Assembly (NCBI GenBank): GCA_050291465.1
Contig: JBNKJV010000011.1
Coordinates: 1 to 64,000 of the forward strand
Source: CBFDBF01 sp050291465
GTDB lineage: Bacteria > Pseudomonadota > Gammaproteobacteria > Chromatiales > Chromatiaceae
DNA: 64,000 nt
Reading direction: 5' to 3'
Position numbers and translations under genes: made by a program. Below the pieces are notes generated by a model. It did no database searches. It was not told where the DNA came from and saw only the letters and a program-made list of their open reading frames with translations. Shown here one piece after another: positions 24,730-33,055 of the stretch; positions within the stretch are counted from its first letter, which is position 1; the number at the start of each line of letters is the position of its first letter.

Positions 24730-24815
24730 ATATGTTGAACCACAACCCCTTCGTGATTCAGCATATCCTCCTTAAGCAACACTTCAGCGCGGTATCTTCT
24801 ACCGCGCTTTTTTTT
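24730..24815 (+). ncRNA. Candidate small RNA between tgt and queA
   Basis: An unannotated transcript of about 85 nt is suggested by a promoter and a terminator in the correct order. The 5' hairpin pairs ATATGTTGAA (24730-24739) with TTCAGCATAT (24757-24766), with one G-U pair. A CCTCCTT stretch (24767-24773), complementary to ribosome-binding sites, lies unpaired before the terminator. The terminator is a perfect 9-bp stem (AGCGCGGTA / TACCGCGCT, 24786-24808) followed by eight T residues. Read on the minus strand, the hairpin lacks a T-run, so it is not the queA terminator. No coding frame fits. It resembles Hfq-type regulatory RNAs in layout; targets are unknown. Confidence 0.55.
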
Positions 24816-24832
24816 AAATCCATCCAGGAATT

Positions 24833-25870
24833 TTATTCCCAGGATGCCTGTTCCTGGCGGGTGAGAAACATGGCATCCCCATAACTGAAAAACCGGTAAC
24901 GTTCCTGCACCGCATGCCGATAGGCGGCCATTACCCGATCATACCCGGCAAAGGCCGATACCAGCATCAGCAGCGTCGACTCCGGTAGATGAAAATTGGT
25001 CAACATCGCGTCCACCGACCGAAAGCGGTAACCCGGCCGGATAAAGAGCCGGGTATCCCCACGAAAGGCAGCTATCTCCCCGCCCTCTGAAGCCGCCTCC
25101 AGGCTGCGCACGGAAGTGGTGCCCACGGCCACGATACGGCCACCCTGCCGGCGGGTCGAGTTTACCCTGGCACATACCGCCGCACTGACCTCAACATACT
25201 CACTGTGCATTACATGGTCTTGCAGGCATTCGCTGCGTACCGGTTGGAAGGTCCCCGCCCCCACATGCAGGGTCACGTGGGCAAACTCCACACCCATGTC
25301 GGTCAACAGGCTCAGCATGGCTTGGTCAAAGTGGAGCCCCGCAGTGGGCGCCGCCACGGCGCCGGTGCGCCGGGCATAGACGGTCTGATACCGCTCCAGA
25401 TCGAGCTCGGCGTCATCCCGTCGAATATAGGGCGGTAAAGGCATATGGCCTTCCCGGTCCATCAGCGTCATGAACTCAACATCCAGCGCCTTTAGTTCAA
25501 ACAGGTCTTCCCGCCGGTCGGTGACCTCCAGCTCCACATCACCGACCGTGATCCGACCGCCGGGTTGCGGGGATTTGCTGGCACGTATCTGGGCGAGAGC
25601 GCGGTCCGAACCCAACAGCCGTTCAATGAGGATTTCCACCCTGCCGCCGGTCTGCTTACGGCCATACAGCCGGGCCGGCATCACCCGGGTGTCATTAAAC
25701 ACCAGCAGGTCTCCCGGCAGCAGCAGTTGCGGCAGATGAGCGAATAACCGGTCCTCCAGTCCCCCCTGTTTACCGTCAAGCACCAACAGACGGCTGGCTC
25801 CCCGTTCGGGAGCGGGATACTGGGCAATCAGTTCCTGCGGGAGGTCATAATAAAAATCGGAGCGTCGCAT
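24833..25870 (-). CDS. queA: S-adenosylmethionine:tRNA ribosyltransferase-isomerase
   Basis: A 345-aa QueA, which transfers and rearranges the ribosyl part of AdoMet onto preQ1-modified tRNA to give epoxyqueuosine. Conserved stretches are visible: FYYDLPQELIAQYP at the start, LVFNDTRVMPARLYGRK, APTAGLHFD, HVTLHVGAGTFQPVR and NFHLPESTLLMLVSAFAG. Length matches the family. It precedes tgt in transcription order and acts in the same pathway. Confidence 0.97.
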   Translation of the reverse strand: MRRSDFYYDLPQELIAQYPAPERGASRLLVLDGKQGGLEDRLFAHLPQLLLPGDLLVFNDTRVMPARLYGRKQTGGRVEILIERLLGSDRALAQIRASKSPQPGGRITVGDVELEVTDRREDLFELKALDVEFMTLMDREGHMPLPPYIRRDDAELDLERYQTVYARRTGAVAAPTAGLHFDQAMLSLLTDMGVEFAHVTLHVGAGTFQPVRSECLQDHVMHSEYVEVSAAVCARVNSTRRQGGRIVAVGTTSVRSLEAASEGGEIAAFRGDTRLFIRPGYRFRSVDAMLTNFHLPESTLLMLVSAFAGYDRVMAAYRHAVQERYRFFSYGDAMFLTRQEQASWE

Positions 25871-25899
25871 AGCCGCGAGATGGTACCACAGGGATCCGG

Positions 25900-25927
25900 T
25901 TGCTCTGGAAGCGGAAACCGCTATACT
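25900..25927 (+). promoter_or_regulatory. Sigma-70-like promoter of tRNA-Leu
   Basis: TTGCTC (25900-25905), 16 bp, then TATACT (25922-25927). This places the start of transcription about 8 bp before the mature tRNA. Confidence 0.55.
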
Positions 25928-25942
25928 ACGTCCGACTCTCAG

Positions 25943-26029
25943 GCCGGGGTGGCGAAATTGGTAGACGCAGGGGACTCAAAATCCCCCGGTAGCGATACCG
26001 TGTCGGTTCGAGTCCGACCCCCGGTACCA
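25943..26029 (+). tRNA. tRNA-Leu (anticodon CAA)
   Basis: An 87-nt class II tRNA with a long variable arm. The acceptor stem is GCCGGGG / CCCCGGT, the anticodon stem GGGGA / TCCCC holds loop CTCAAAA (anticodon CAA), and the T-loop is GGTTCGAGTCC. The 3' CCA is encoded (26027-26029). Confidence 0.97.
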
Positions 26030-26097
26030 ATCCTCCCCAGGAATAACCGATTATCCAGTGAGACGCCGATCCGGCCGGATCTCCCCTCGGCAAACCT

Positions 26098-26661
26098 TCA
26101 CCCCTCACCCAGCATGGCCCGTTTCAGTACACCGCTGGCGGGTTTCTCTCCAAACCAGACAGCCAGCACGGCCTGGGCCACCGCCCGGTCTTCCACCGCC
26201 CCGAGTGATCTGGCGTTGAGGCGCACATAGACACCGTGGAACGGAAATACGTCGATCTCAAGTACGTCCCCTTTATGGATTTCTGGTATATCGGCGGTCA
26301 ATATCCGCAGCCGATCCATTACGTGGCTCCGCTCCGAGGGCTCAAGGCTCTGTTCCAGGCTGCTCAGAAAAAGGGTGCGCAGATCTTCCGGAGATAGATT
26401 GTTTTGCAGGATATGGAGCCGAATGCGCTTCAATCCCGGCAGGTATATCGCCTGGGCGGCAGACCCTTGCCGCTGCGGCAGATAGAGGGCCCCCACGAAT
26501 ACCCTGGAAAACATGTGGGTTACCAGTCCGGCACCGTTCAGGATCAGCGGCTGCCCCTTCCATAACAGCCGCTCCGGAAGCTCTATCCCCGCGATTTCCT
26601 TGGAATTTGCCGCATAAAACGGCATCAGGACAAGCAGCAGAAAAAGTAGGATCTTTCTCAT
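26098..26661 (-). CDS. Exported chalcone-isomerase-like protein
   Basis: A 187-aa protein with a signal peptide (MRKILLFLLLVLMPFYAANS) and the chalcone-isomerase-like domain of bacterial periplasmic proteins (FSRVFVGALYLPQRQ, FLSSLEQSLEP, FHGVYVRLNARSLG near the end). These proteins usually bind a small hydrophobic molecule and are not true isomerases. The frame extends to 26739, but ATG 26661 has an AGGGGGT site and starts the signal peptide. Confidence 0.75.
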   Translation of the reverse strand: MRKILLFLLLVLMPFYAANSKEIAGIELPERLLWKGQPLILNGAGLVTHMFSRVFVGALYLPQRQGSAAQAIYLPGLKRIRLHILQNNLSPEDLRTLFLSSLEQSLEPSERSHVMDRLRILTADIPEIHKGDVLEIDVFPFHGVYVRLNARSLGAVEDRAVAQAVLAVWFGEKPASGVLKRAMLGEG

Positions 26662-26947
26662 CAGGACCCCCTGCGACACGCGCACAATGGTCTCTGAGAA
26701 AAAGGTCGCAACTTCCGTACCATGCCGTCCCTTTCCCAACCCGCGGATTTTTGGGGTACATTAAGGACTTAATCGGAGGTTCCATAATTCCCCGGGGAGA
26801 AAATATGCGTGTATCGGGGAGGCTGGGGAGCCGATTAGAGGTTCCATCCGGTAAGGCTTCCGGTGATAATTGAAAAAAACGATAAGAGATTATGGATAAA
26901 TCCAAAAAATACCGGTGTTGTGCACATACAACCGGAGGAAAGCGCCT

Positions 26948-27592
26948 ATGAACGGGCCCAAACCGATTCTCAATAAACGACCGCGACTGGACCACAACCG
27001 GCGCCTCTTCGGCAGACGTTCGATCCTGAACCGCAGTCCGTTCGCCTGGGTCGCCATCGCCGTGGTCGCACTGGCCACCGGCCTGGCCATCTGGCAGGTC
27101 CCGGATGACGGCGAAATATCCCTCACGGACGATGACATGGTGCTGCGGGAACAGCTGATAGAACCCATATCCCGGGACCCGTCGGCGGAGGGGGAGAATC
27201 TCCTGCCGGAAGGGGAACAGGCACGGGCCCTCATCAGGGAACTTCAGGTAAGCGATGAATCCCCGGCGCAAACGGCGTTCGAAAAGGCCGGGGTGTTGCA
27301 AGCCGAAGGGCGTCGGGTCGACGCCTATCTGCTCTACTTTTTCGCGGCCCGCCAGGGTCATAGCGGTGCCGCCCTGGAACTGGGCACCCAGGCGGATCCG
27401 GCCTATCACTCCGCCGACACCAGTACCCTCGATGCACCGGACCCGATGCAGGCGTTGAAATGGTATAAGGTGGCGATCGAGGGGGGAGACAGCACCGCCC
27501 AGCGCCGCCTCACGGAACTGCGCAATCAGATCGAACTACAAGCATCCACCGGCGACGAACAGGCCCGGCGCCTGATGCTGCAATGGAAATAG
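26948..27592 (+). CDS. Membrane-anchored Sel1-repeat-like protein
   Basis: A 214-aa protein with a basic N-terminus, one membrane helix (PFAWVAIAVVALATGLAIW, about 32-50) and an extracytoplasmic domain with Sel1-like features (AYLLYFFAARQGHSGAALELG, ALKWYKVAIEGGDSTAQRRL). ATG 26948 follows a GGAGGAA site; the longer frame from 26915 is unlikely. It begins a four-gene plus-strand run with the VWA protein, ABC ATPase and permease, all within 30 bp spacing, so these are likely one operon. Confidence 0.75.
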   Translation: MNGPKPILNKRPRLDHNRRLFGRRSILNRSPFAWVAIAVVALATGLAIWQVPDDGEISLTDDDMVLREQLIEPISRDPSAEGENLLPEGEQARALIRELQVSDESPAQTAFEKAGVLQAEGRRVDAYLLYFFAARQGHSGAALELGTQADPAYHSADTSTLDAPDPMQALKWYKVAIEGGDSTAQRRLTELRNQIELQASTGDEQARRLMLQWK

Positions 27593-27606
27593 GGGAAATC
27601 TAAGAC

Positions 27607-29589
27607 ATGAACAAGCAGTGGCTTACACTGCTGCTGGCGCTGGCCTTCGGCAGCGCAGTGGCGGAGACATCGGTTCAGAAAACCCCGCTTATTCAGCCGG
27701 GGAAGCAGTCCCTTTACCAGCGTGTGCTTTCGCTGCCGGGCGCACGGCTGTCAATCTCACCGCTGGCAAAGGATGCCCATAAATCCATTACGCCTTTTAC
27801 CGCCTACTATGTCTATGATCGCAAAAACACCCAGGGACAAGAGTGGCTCCAGGTGGGTACGGACCGCTTCGGCAACCTCAGCGGCTGGGTGCCGGGTAAA
27901 AACACACTGGAGTGGAACAAGGGTCTGACCGTCGCATTTCGGGATCCGGTGGAACATGATCGCAGCCTGCTGTTCCAGGACCAGGCGTCACTGAAGGATC
28001 TGGTGGAGTCCCGGGACGTGGACCGCTACAACCAGCTCTACGTGGCCGCCGAAAAAGGCAAGGCCCTGGAAAACTCCCCGGTTGTGGCCATCCAGCCCGC
28101 GGGACATGTGGATATTCAGGAGGATTTCTACCTGGTTCCCATCCATCAGCACGAGGATATATATATCGGCGCGGAGCGGGCACGGATGCTGGAGGTATCC
28201 AGTGTCCCGCTGCATATTACAAACAGCGGTCAGGAGGCGGCCACAGCCGAACAACCACCGGTGGAGGACAACGGCTACCGTGCCGGCCTGATATTCGCCA
28301 TCGACTCCACCCTTTCCATGGACCCCTATATCCACCGCACCCGAGAAGCGGTACGCAAGATATACGACAGCCTGGAAAGCGCCGGACTGGTGGGCAACGT
28401 CAACTTCGGTCTGGTGGCTTTTAGAGACAATATTGCGGCCGCTCCCAGTATCGGATACCTGACACGCACCTACGTCACCCTGGAAGAGGGGCGTGATGCC
28501 GCTACCTTTCTCTCCAAGGTGGACAATCTATCCGCCGCCACCAACTCCAGCCAGGATTTCGTCGAAGACGCCTACGCCGGTATCAAGCAGGCCATCGAGA
28601 CCATGCATTGGAAAGGCCAGGACGCACGTTATATCGTCCTGATAACGGACGCCGGCGCCCGAGGAGAGAGGGATCCCCTGTCCGGCACCGGCATGAGCGC
28701 ACAGGGTTTGCGTCAGCTGGCCCTGGATAACGGTATTGCCATTTTCGTGCTGCATCTGCTCACCCCCGCCACCATGGCGAACCACCAGGCGGCGGAGCAG
28801 CAGTATCGTCAGCTTTCCGATTTTCCCGGCATCGGCAGCCTTTACTACGGCGTCCCCACCGGTGACGTGCAGAAGTTCGGCCAGGTTCTGGATACCGTGG
28901 CCGGCCAGATAACCATGCAGGTAAAGGTAGCCGCCGCTTCCGTTCCGCCACGGGCACCCCAGCCCCGGCAGGTCACGGTAACGGATGATGCGCAGCTGGC
29001 TCAGTTGCAGGAAAAAGTGGCCAGGCTCGGTTACGCCCTGCGTATGCGCTATCTCCAGAAACGTGCGGACGGCCAGGTACCCAATGTTTTCAACGCCTGG
29101 CTGCTCGACCGGGACTTTCGCAGGCCGGAGGTACGTACCCTGGATATCCGGGTGCTCCTGACACGTGATCAACTTTCGGACATGCACGATATCCTGAAAC
29201 AGGTCCTTGCCACTGCGGAAGAGGGTCTGCTCTCTCCCCAGAACTTCCTCAACGAATTAAAGAGCCTGGCCGCCACCATTTCGCGTGATCCGGAACAGCT
29301 GGGCGCCACCACGGCCACCACCGCCGGCCAGGGCAACAGCCTGGCCGACCTCGGTTTCATGCGGGAATATATTGAGGACCTGCCCTACACCGCCGACATC
29401 ATGAATGTCTCGTTGGAGGATTGGCAAAGCTGGTCGGCAAATGAGCAGATCCGTTTCCTCAACAACCTGGAGGCGAAGATCAATTATTATCAGGCACTTC
29501 ATGACCAGACGGATCTCTGGGTCAGTCTGGATGGTGGTCCGATAGACGGTGACTCCGTGTTCCCCATCGCCCTCGAAATGCTGCCATGA
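27607..29589 (+). CDS. Periplasmic VWA-domain protein (resembles the C-terminal part of PpkA)
   Basis: A 660-aa exported protein (signal peptide to about residue 19, ending AVAE). An SH3-like region comes first (WLQVGTDRFGNLSGWVPGKN near 80-100). A VWA domain at about 225-440 begins RAGLIFAIDSTLSMDPYI, in which the MIDAS serines are DSTLS. A long helical C-terminus follows. The VWA segment recalls the periplasmic domain of the T6SS kinase PpkA, but no kinase domain is present here or next to it. The following ABC ATPase and FtsX-like permease fit TagT/TagS. That relation is my inference from layout. Confidence 0.7.
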   Translation: MNKQWLTLLLALAFGSAVAETSVQKTPLIQPGKQSLYQRVLSLPGARLSISPLAKDAHKSITPFTAYYVYDRKNTQGQEWLQVGTDRFGNLSGWVPGKNTLEWNKGLTVAFRDPVEHDRSLLFQDQASLKDLVESRDVDRYNQLYVAAEKGKALENSPVVAIQPAGHVDIQEDFYLVPIHQHEDIYIGAERARMLEVSSVPLHITNSGQEAATAEQPPVEDNGYRAGLIFAIDSTLSMDPYIHRTREAVRKIYDSLESAGLVGNVNFGLVAFRDNIAAAPSIGYLTRTYVTLEEGRDAATFLSKVDNLSAATNSSQDFVEDAYAGIKQAIETMHWKGQDARYIVLITDAGARGERDPLSGTGMSAQGLRQLALDNGIAIFVLHLLTPATMANHQAAEQQYRQLSDFPGIGSLYYGVPTGDVQKFGQVLDTVAGQITMQVKVAAASVPPRAPQPRQVTVTDDAQLAQLQEKVARLGYALRMRYLQKRADGQVPNVFNAWLLDRDFRRPEVRTLDIRVLLTRDQLSDMHDILKQVLATAEEGLLSPQNFLNELKSLAATISRDPEQLGATTATTAGQGNSLADLGFMREYIEDLPYTADIMNVSLEDWQSWSANEQIRFLNNLEAKINYYQALHDQTDLWVSLDGGPIDGDSVFPIALEMLP

Positions 29590-29607
29590 TTGCATCCAGG
29601 GTCTAAG

Positions 29608-30375
29608 GTGGTTTCCTCTCAGCCGGATAAAGCCGCGCATCAACGCGGCACACTGATCTATCACCTGCGCGACGTAATCAAAACCCGCGAGTCGGAGGGT
29701 GTTGCCTTCCGACTTTCGGTGCCCAGCCTGCAGATCGCCCAGGGGGAGAAGATCGCCCTGATCGGTGAGAGCGGTTGCGGCAAATCAACTCTGCTGGACA
29801 TGCTCGCCTTCATCCTGCAGCCCAGTGAATTAGGCGCCTTCCGTTTTCGTCCCATCTCCTGCGATAAACCCCTGGACGTCGGCATGCACTGGAAGAAGCA
29901 TAATCAGAACTACCTCGGTGATCTGCGCCGTCACCATATCGGTTACGTAATGCAGACCGGCGGCCTGCTTCCCTATCTCAGCGTACGGGACAATATGAGT
30001 CTCTCCCGCAACGTACTGGGCATGGACGATGACGGAACCGTGGAAGAACTGGCCCGGGAACTGGGTATCGCCAGCCATCTGGACAAGTTGCCCGATACCC
30101 TGTCGACGGGAGAACGACAGCGGGTCGCCATCGGTCGGGCCCTGGCTCACTACCCCTCCATCGTCATAGCCGACGAGCCGACGGCATCGGTGGATCCTAT
30201 CGCCGCAGAAAAAATCATGTCGCTCTTTATCGGTCTGGTCGAAGATCTCAAAATTACGGTGATCGTCGCCAGCCACGCCTGGCGCCATATCAAGCGTCTG
30301 GACCTGCGTCGCCTCTCTCACCACACACGGCGTTCCAGGGACGGGACCGTTACCGAAACGGAAGTAAAAGGTTAG
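29608..30375 (+). CDS. ABC transporter ATPase (LolD/TagT-like)
   Basis: A 255-aa ATPase with Walker A GESGCGKST, signature LSTGERQRVAIGRA and Walker B IVIADEPTAS, in normal order. The sequence LQIAQGEKIALIGES is typical of the MacB/LolD group that works with FtsX-type permeases. No ATG is available; GTG 29608 after AGGGTCTAAG is preferred over TTG 29590. It lies 18 bp after the VWA gene and 19 bp before the permease gene. Confidence 0.85.
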   Translation: MVSSQPDKAAHQRGTLIYHLRDVIKTRESEGVAFRLSVPSLQIAQGEKIALIGESGCGKSTLLDMLAFILQPSELGAFRFRPISCDKPLDVGMHWKKHNQNYLGDLRRHHIGYVMQTGGLLPYLSVRDNMSLSRNVLGMDDDGTVEELARELGIASHLDKLPDTLSTGERQRVAIGRALAHYPSIVIADEPTASVDPIAAEKIMSLFIGLVEDLKITVIVASHAWRHIKRLDLRRLSHHTRRSRDGTVTETEVKG

Positions 30376-30394
30376 GGCGGGGCCTGTTAACACT

Positions 30395-31600
30395 ATGCGT
30401 CCATACAAGACACTACGTCTGGCCAGCAGGGACTATTTTCACGAATGGCAGATATCCGGCTGTTTCGTGCTGGCGCTGGCCGCCATATTGGGGCCCATGC
30501 TGGTCCTGTTCGGATTAAAGTTCGGCATCGTCGGCGGTATGCTCAATCAGCTTATAGAAGATCCGCGTAAGCGCGAAATCCTGCCGGTAAGCAGCGGCCG
30601 CTACAGTCTGGAATGGATAAGCAAACTGCAGCAGCTTCCCGGCGTAGTCTTTGCCATCCCGCGTACGCGCAGCATTGCCGCCACCATGGAGCTGAAAAGT
30701 GACAAAGCCGCCCGCATCCTCCCGGCGGAGGTTATCTCCACGGCGCAGGGAGACCCTCTTCTCGCCGCCGTCGATCAGGTGCCGGAGGGCTTTGATAAGA
30801 TAGTGCTCTCCCGCAGTGCCGCCGAAAAACTCCAGGTGACCACGGGTGACAAGGTGTATGGCAGTGTAATCCGTCGTTTCCGGGGGATAAAAGAACGGGT
30901 TCATCTACCGCTGACGGTTGCGGCCATCGCCCCCGCTTATGCCTTTTCCCGCGAGGCGGCGTTCACCTCCCTGGAATTGACGGAGGCCCTGGAGGACTTC
31001 CGCGACGGTCACGCGGTACCCGCCATGGGCTGGCTGGGTTCCCCGCCCCTGGGCGAGAGGAGCTATCCGGGCTTTCGTATGTATGCCCGTTCCATCTATG
31101 ACGTCGCCGATCTCGAGCGGCAATTTAACGCCGCGGGGATCGAGGTGCGCACCCAACTCGGTGAAATCAAGCTGGTGCAGAACATGGATCACAACCTGAC
31201 CATGGTCTATTGGGCAATCGCCATCATCGGACTGGTGGGTTTTTCCCTTTCACTGGGCGCCAATCTCTGGGCCAATGTAGACCGCAAACGCAAGGAGTTG
31301 TCGGTGCTAAGGCTGGTAGGCTTCCGTACCGGGGATATCATCTGGTTCCCCATGATCCAGGCCTTCTATACCGCCCTGTTCGGCTGGCTGCTCGCCCTGT
31401 TGATCTTCCTGGTCGCATCCTGGGCCATCAACGACATGCTGGCTGCGCAGATGGAGGCGGGGCAGCAGGTGTGCCGGCTGTTGCCGATACACTTTCTTAT
31501 CGCCCTGGCCCTCACCGTCGGAGCCTCGGTCCTTTCCGCCGCCCTTGCCGGATTGCGTTCCGCCCGGGTGGAGCCTTCCGAGGGCCTCAGGGAAATATAG
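30395..31600 (+). CDS. ABC transporter permease, FtsX/MacB family (TagS-like)
   Basis: A 401-aa membrane protein: one N-terminal helix (LALAAILGPMLVLFGLKFGIV), a large extracytoplasmic domain (about 50-270) and three C-terminal helices from about 275, the FtsX domain plan. LRLVGFRTGDIIWFPMIQAF is the coupling region after the second helix. Such complexes transmit mechanical or chemical signals or move lipoproteins without a classic import channel. It is the last gene of the operon, followed by repeat DNA. Confidence 0.85.
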   Translation: MRPYKTLRLASRDYFHEWQISGCFVLALAAILGPMLVLFGLKFGIVGGMLNQLIEDPRKREILPVSSGRYSLEWISKLQQLPGVVFAIPRTRSIAATMELKSDKAARILPAEVISTAQGDPLLAAVDQVPEGFDKIVLSRSAAEKLQVTTGDKVYGSVIRRFRGIKERVHLPLTVAAIAPAYAFSREAAFTSLELTEALEDFRDGHAVPAMGWLGSPPLGERSYPGFRMYARSIYDVADLERQFNAAGIEVRTQLGEIKLVQNMDHNLTMVYWAIAIIGLVGFSLSLGANLWANVDRKRKELSVLRLVGFRTGDIIWFPMIQAFYTALFGWLLALLIFLVASWAINDMLAAQMEAGQQVCRLLPIHFLIALALTVGASVLSAALAGLRSARVEPSEGLREI

Positions 31601-31654
31601 GGAAACCCTGACCAATCCCCAAACAATCGGGAAACCGGTTCGAAACTCAGCGTA

Positions 31655-31998
31655 ATAAACGCAAAGGTCGCAAAGACGCAGAGGCGCAAAGGTTTGTCAG
31701 TACCTTACTGCAAAACACCTTGCGGAATACATTTCCCGATGCAACGGGGGAAATCCCCTACCGCCTTTATATTTCATTCGTCATTCCGGACAGAGCGCTG
31801 TAGGAGCCCAGTCCTCTGGGCGATGAAAGAAACCCGATCAGATCGCCCTCAGGAGAGAGCTCCTACCGGATCCCGGCCTGCGCCGGTATTCCGGGAGTGG
31901 TGCAGGTCAGGTTGTACGCCGGCACTACCCGACACCAATTGCTAAATTGAATGAAAATTCTTTGCGTCTTCGCGCCTCTGCGTACTCCGCGTTAAATT
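31655..31998. repeat. MITE-like element A (GCAAAGACGC family)
   Basis: A non-coding element of about 344 bp with imperfect inverted ends. The left arm 31655-31695 contains CAAAGACGCAGAGGCGCAAA and the right arm 31957-31994 contains TTTGCGTCTTCGCGCCTCTG. Just inside the left arm, 31691-31742 is shared with element B (TACTGCAAAACACCTTGC). A REP-like unit sits in the middle. It fills most of the 420-bp gap between the permease gene and hoxW. No open frame or transposase is present. Confidence 0.75.
31795..31866. repeat. REP-like element, copy 2 (nested in element A)
   Basis: This sequence begins GCGCTGTAGGAGCCCAGTCC and ends GAGAGAGCTCCTAC. The outer GTAGGAGC / GCTCCTAC arms pair, and inner CCCAG/CTGGG forms a hairpin. 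It is the intact version of the copy at 23447-23515. Confidence 0.75.
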
Positions 31999-32020
31999 GC
32001 GAAGTTTTAAAACTATCGCT

Positions 32021-32518
32021 TTAGCCGCGCTGCGCTGTTTTGGTCAGCCGACGAACCGGATCATCGGAGTACAGACAATCCCGCACCCAACGCAGTGCTT
32101 GTGAAAGATGTTCCTGCGCCGCGGCGGTGAGTGGATGCCCCAGCTCAAAATCGCAACCGGGAATACTCAGCAGAAACGCCTCCGGCGGCGTGCCATCTAC
32201 GACCTGCTCAAACACCGCGAGTACGGCGGCGGGTGACATAGCGTGAGAAGTGTAGCTGTGATCCCGCTCCGGCCTCAGGGCGGTAATTTTAAAAGGTGCT
32301 TCCGCGGCGACACTGGCATCCACAAACAACACCAGATCCCGCCCCTCCAGATCCGCGGCGTGTTCGATCTGCAGCTGGAAGTCGGTAATAGTCTCGAAGA
32401 TGTCCGGTATCCGCCCGCAATCCCGGTCCTGCTCCAGTAACCGCAACAGCTCCGGCCCCAGGGCGTCATCGCCCCGGGAGGGATTGCCGTAGCCAAATAT
32501 CAGAATGGGATGCTTCAT
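32021..32518 (-). CDS. hoxW: Hydrogenase maturation endopeptidase HoxW
   Basis: A 165-aa nickel-dependent protease of the HyaD/HoxW family that trims the C-terminus of the large subunit after nickel insertion. The N-terminal GYGNPSRGDDALGP box carries the first acidic metal ligand, and VLFVDAS carries the second; a histidine occurs in SYTSHAMSPA. It lies downstream of hoxH on the same strand but is separated by 537 bp of repeat DNA, so it may depend on read-through or its own promoter. Confidence 0.9.
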   Translation of the reverse strand: MKHPILIFGYGNPSRGDDALGPELLRLLEQDRDCGRIPDIFETITDFQLQIEHAADLEGRDLVLFVDASVAAEAPFKITALRPERDHSYTSHAMSPAAVLAVFEQVVDGTPPEAFLLSIPGCDFELGHPLTAAAQEHLSQALRWVRDCLYSDDPVRRLTKTAQRG

Positions 32519-32553
32519 ATTTCCCGCGAAATATATCTATCCGTACCACCGTC

Positions 32554-33034
32554 ATAAACGCAAAGACGCAGAGGCGCAAAGGTTTGTTAGTACCTCACTG
32601 CAAAACACCTTGCAGAACATATTCCCCGATGTAGGAAAAAATCCCCTACCTAATTAGATGACTGTCATCTCGACCGCAGGGAGAGATCTTTTTCACCCGA
32701 GTTACCAAAGAGGTATCAGGTACGAATGGCGCTCACTAAAAAGAAATTGTGTTTATCATTCGTATTCTGAAGGGTTTGCTCCTAGGAAGCTTAGCCGCAA
32801 ATGAACGCAAATCACCGCGAATTCACGCCAAATGTTAGGGTACCCCACATAAACTATTTGCGACACTTTGGGGTGATTGGCGTTATTCGCGGCTCATACC
32901 TCTAAAGTAAGTGTCATTCGTATCAGGTACAAGATTTCTCGCTTCGCTCGAAATGACGTTTAGCCGAAGGTTCTCTAGATTGAATAAAAATTCTTTGCGC
33001 CTTCGCGCCTTTGCGTACTCCGCGTTTAATTGCG
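32554..33034. repeat. MITE-like element B (GCAAAGACGC family)
   Basis: This occupies almost all of the 537-bp gap between hoxH and hoxW. The left arm 32554-32584 and right arm 32993-33028 are inverted and match those of element A, and the inner 32581-32631 repeats A's 31691-31742. The core differs from A: instead of the REP unit it holds a different inverted repeat at 32792-32898. No coding frame is seen. Confidence 0.75.
32792..32898. repeat. Nested inverted repeat inside element B
   Basis: The left arm (32792-32830, with GCCGCAAATGAACGCAAATC and ACCGCGAATTCACGCC) faces the right arm (32871-32894, with GGGGTGATTGGCGTTATTCG). Both resemble the repeat plan of elements A-C but with different units, suggesting one mobile repeat inserted into another. 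Confidence 0.55.
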
Positions 33035-33055
33035 GTGTTTCAGAGAGGCATTCGG

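Noticed and set aside
24786..24815. Terminator of queA
   Set aside because: queA is on the minus strand; the T-run follows the hairpin only on the plus strand. It fits the candidate small RNA instead.
26342..27409. 355-aa minus-strand open frame upstream of the chalcone-isomerase-like gene
   Set aside because: It crosses the Sel1-like gene in antisense and the 26098-26661 gene in another frame; its product has no recognisable fold.
31601..33055. Insertion sequence around hoxW
   Set aside because: The repeats have inverted ends but no open frame for a transposase; they are better described as non-autonomous MITE-like elements.
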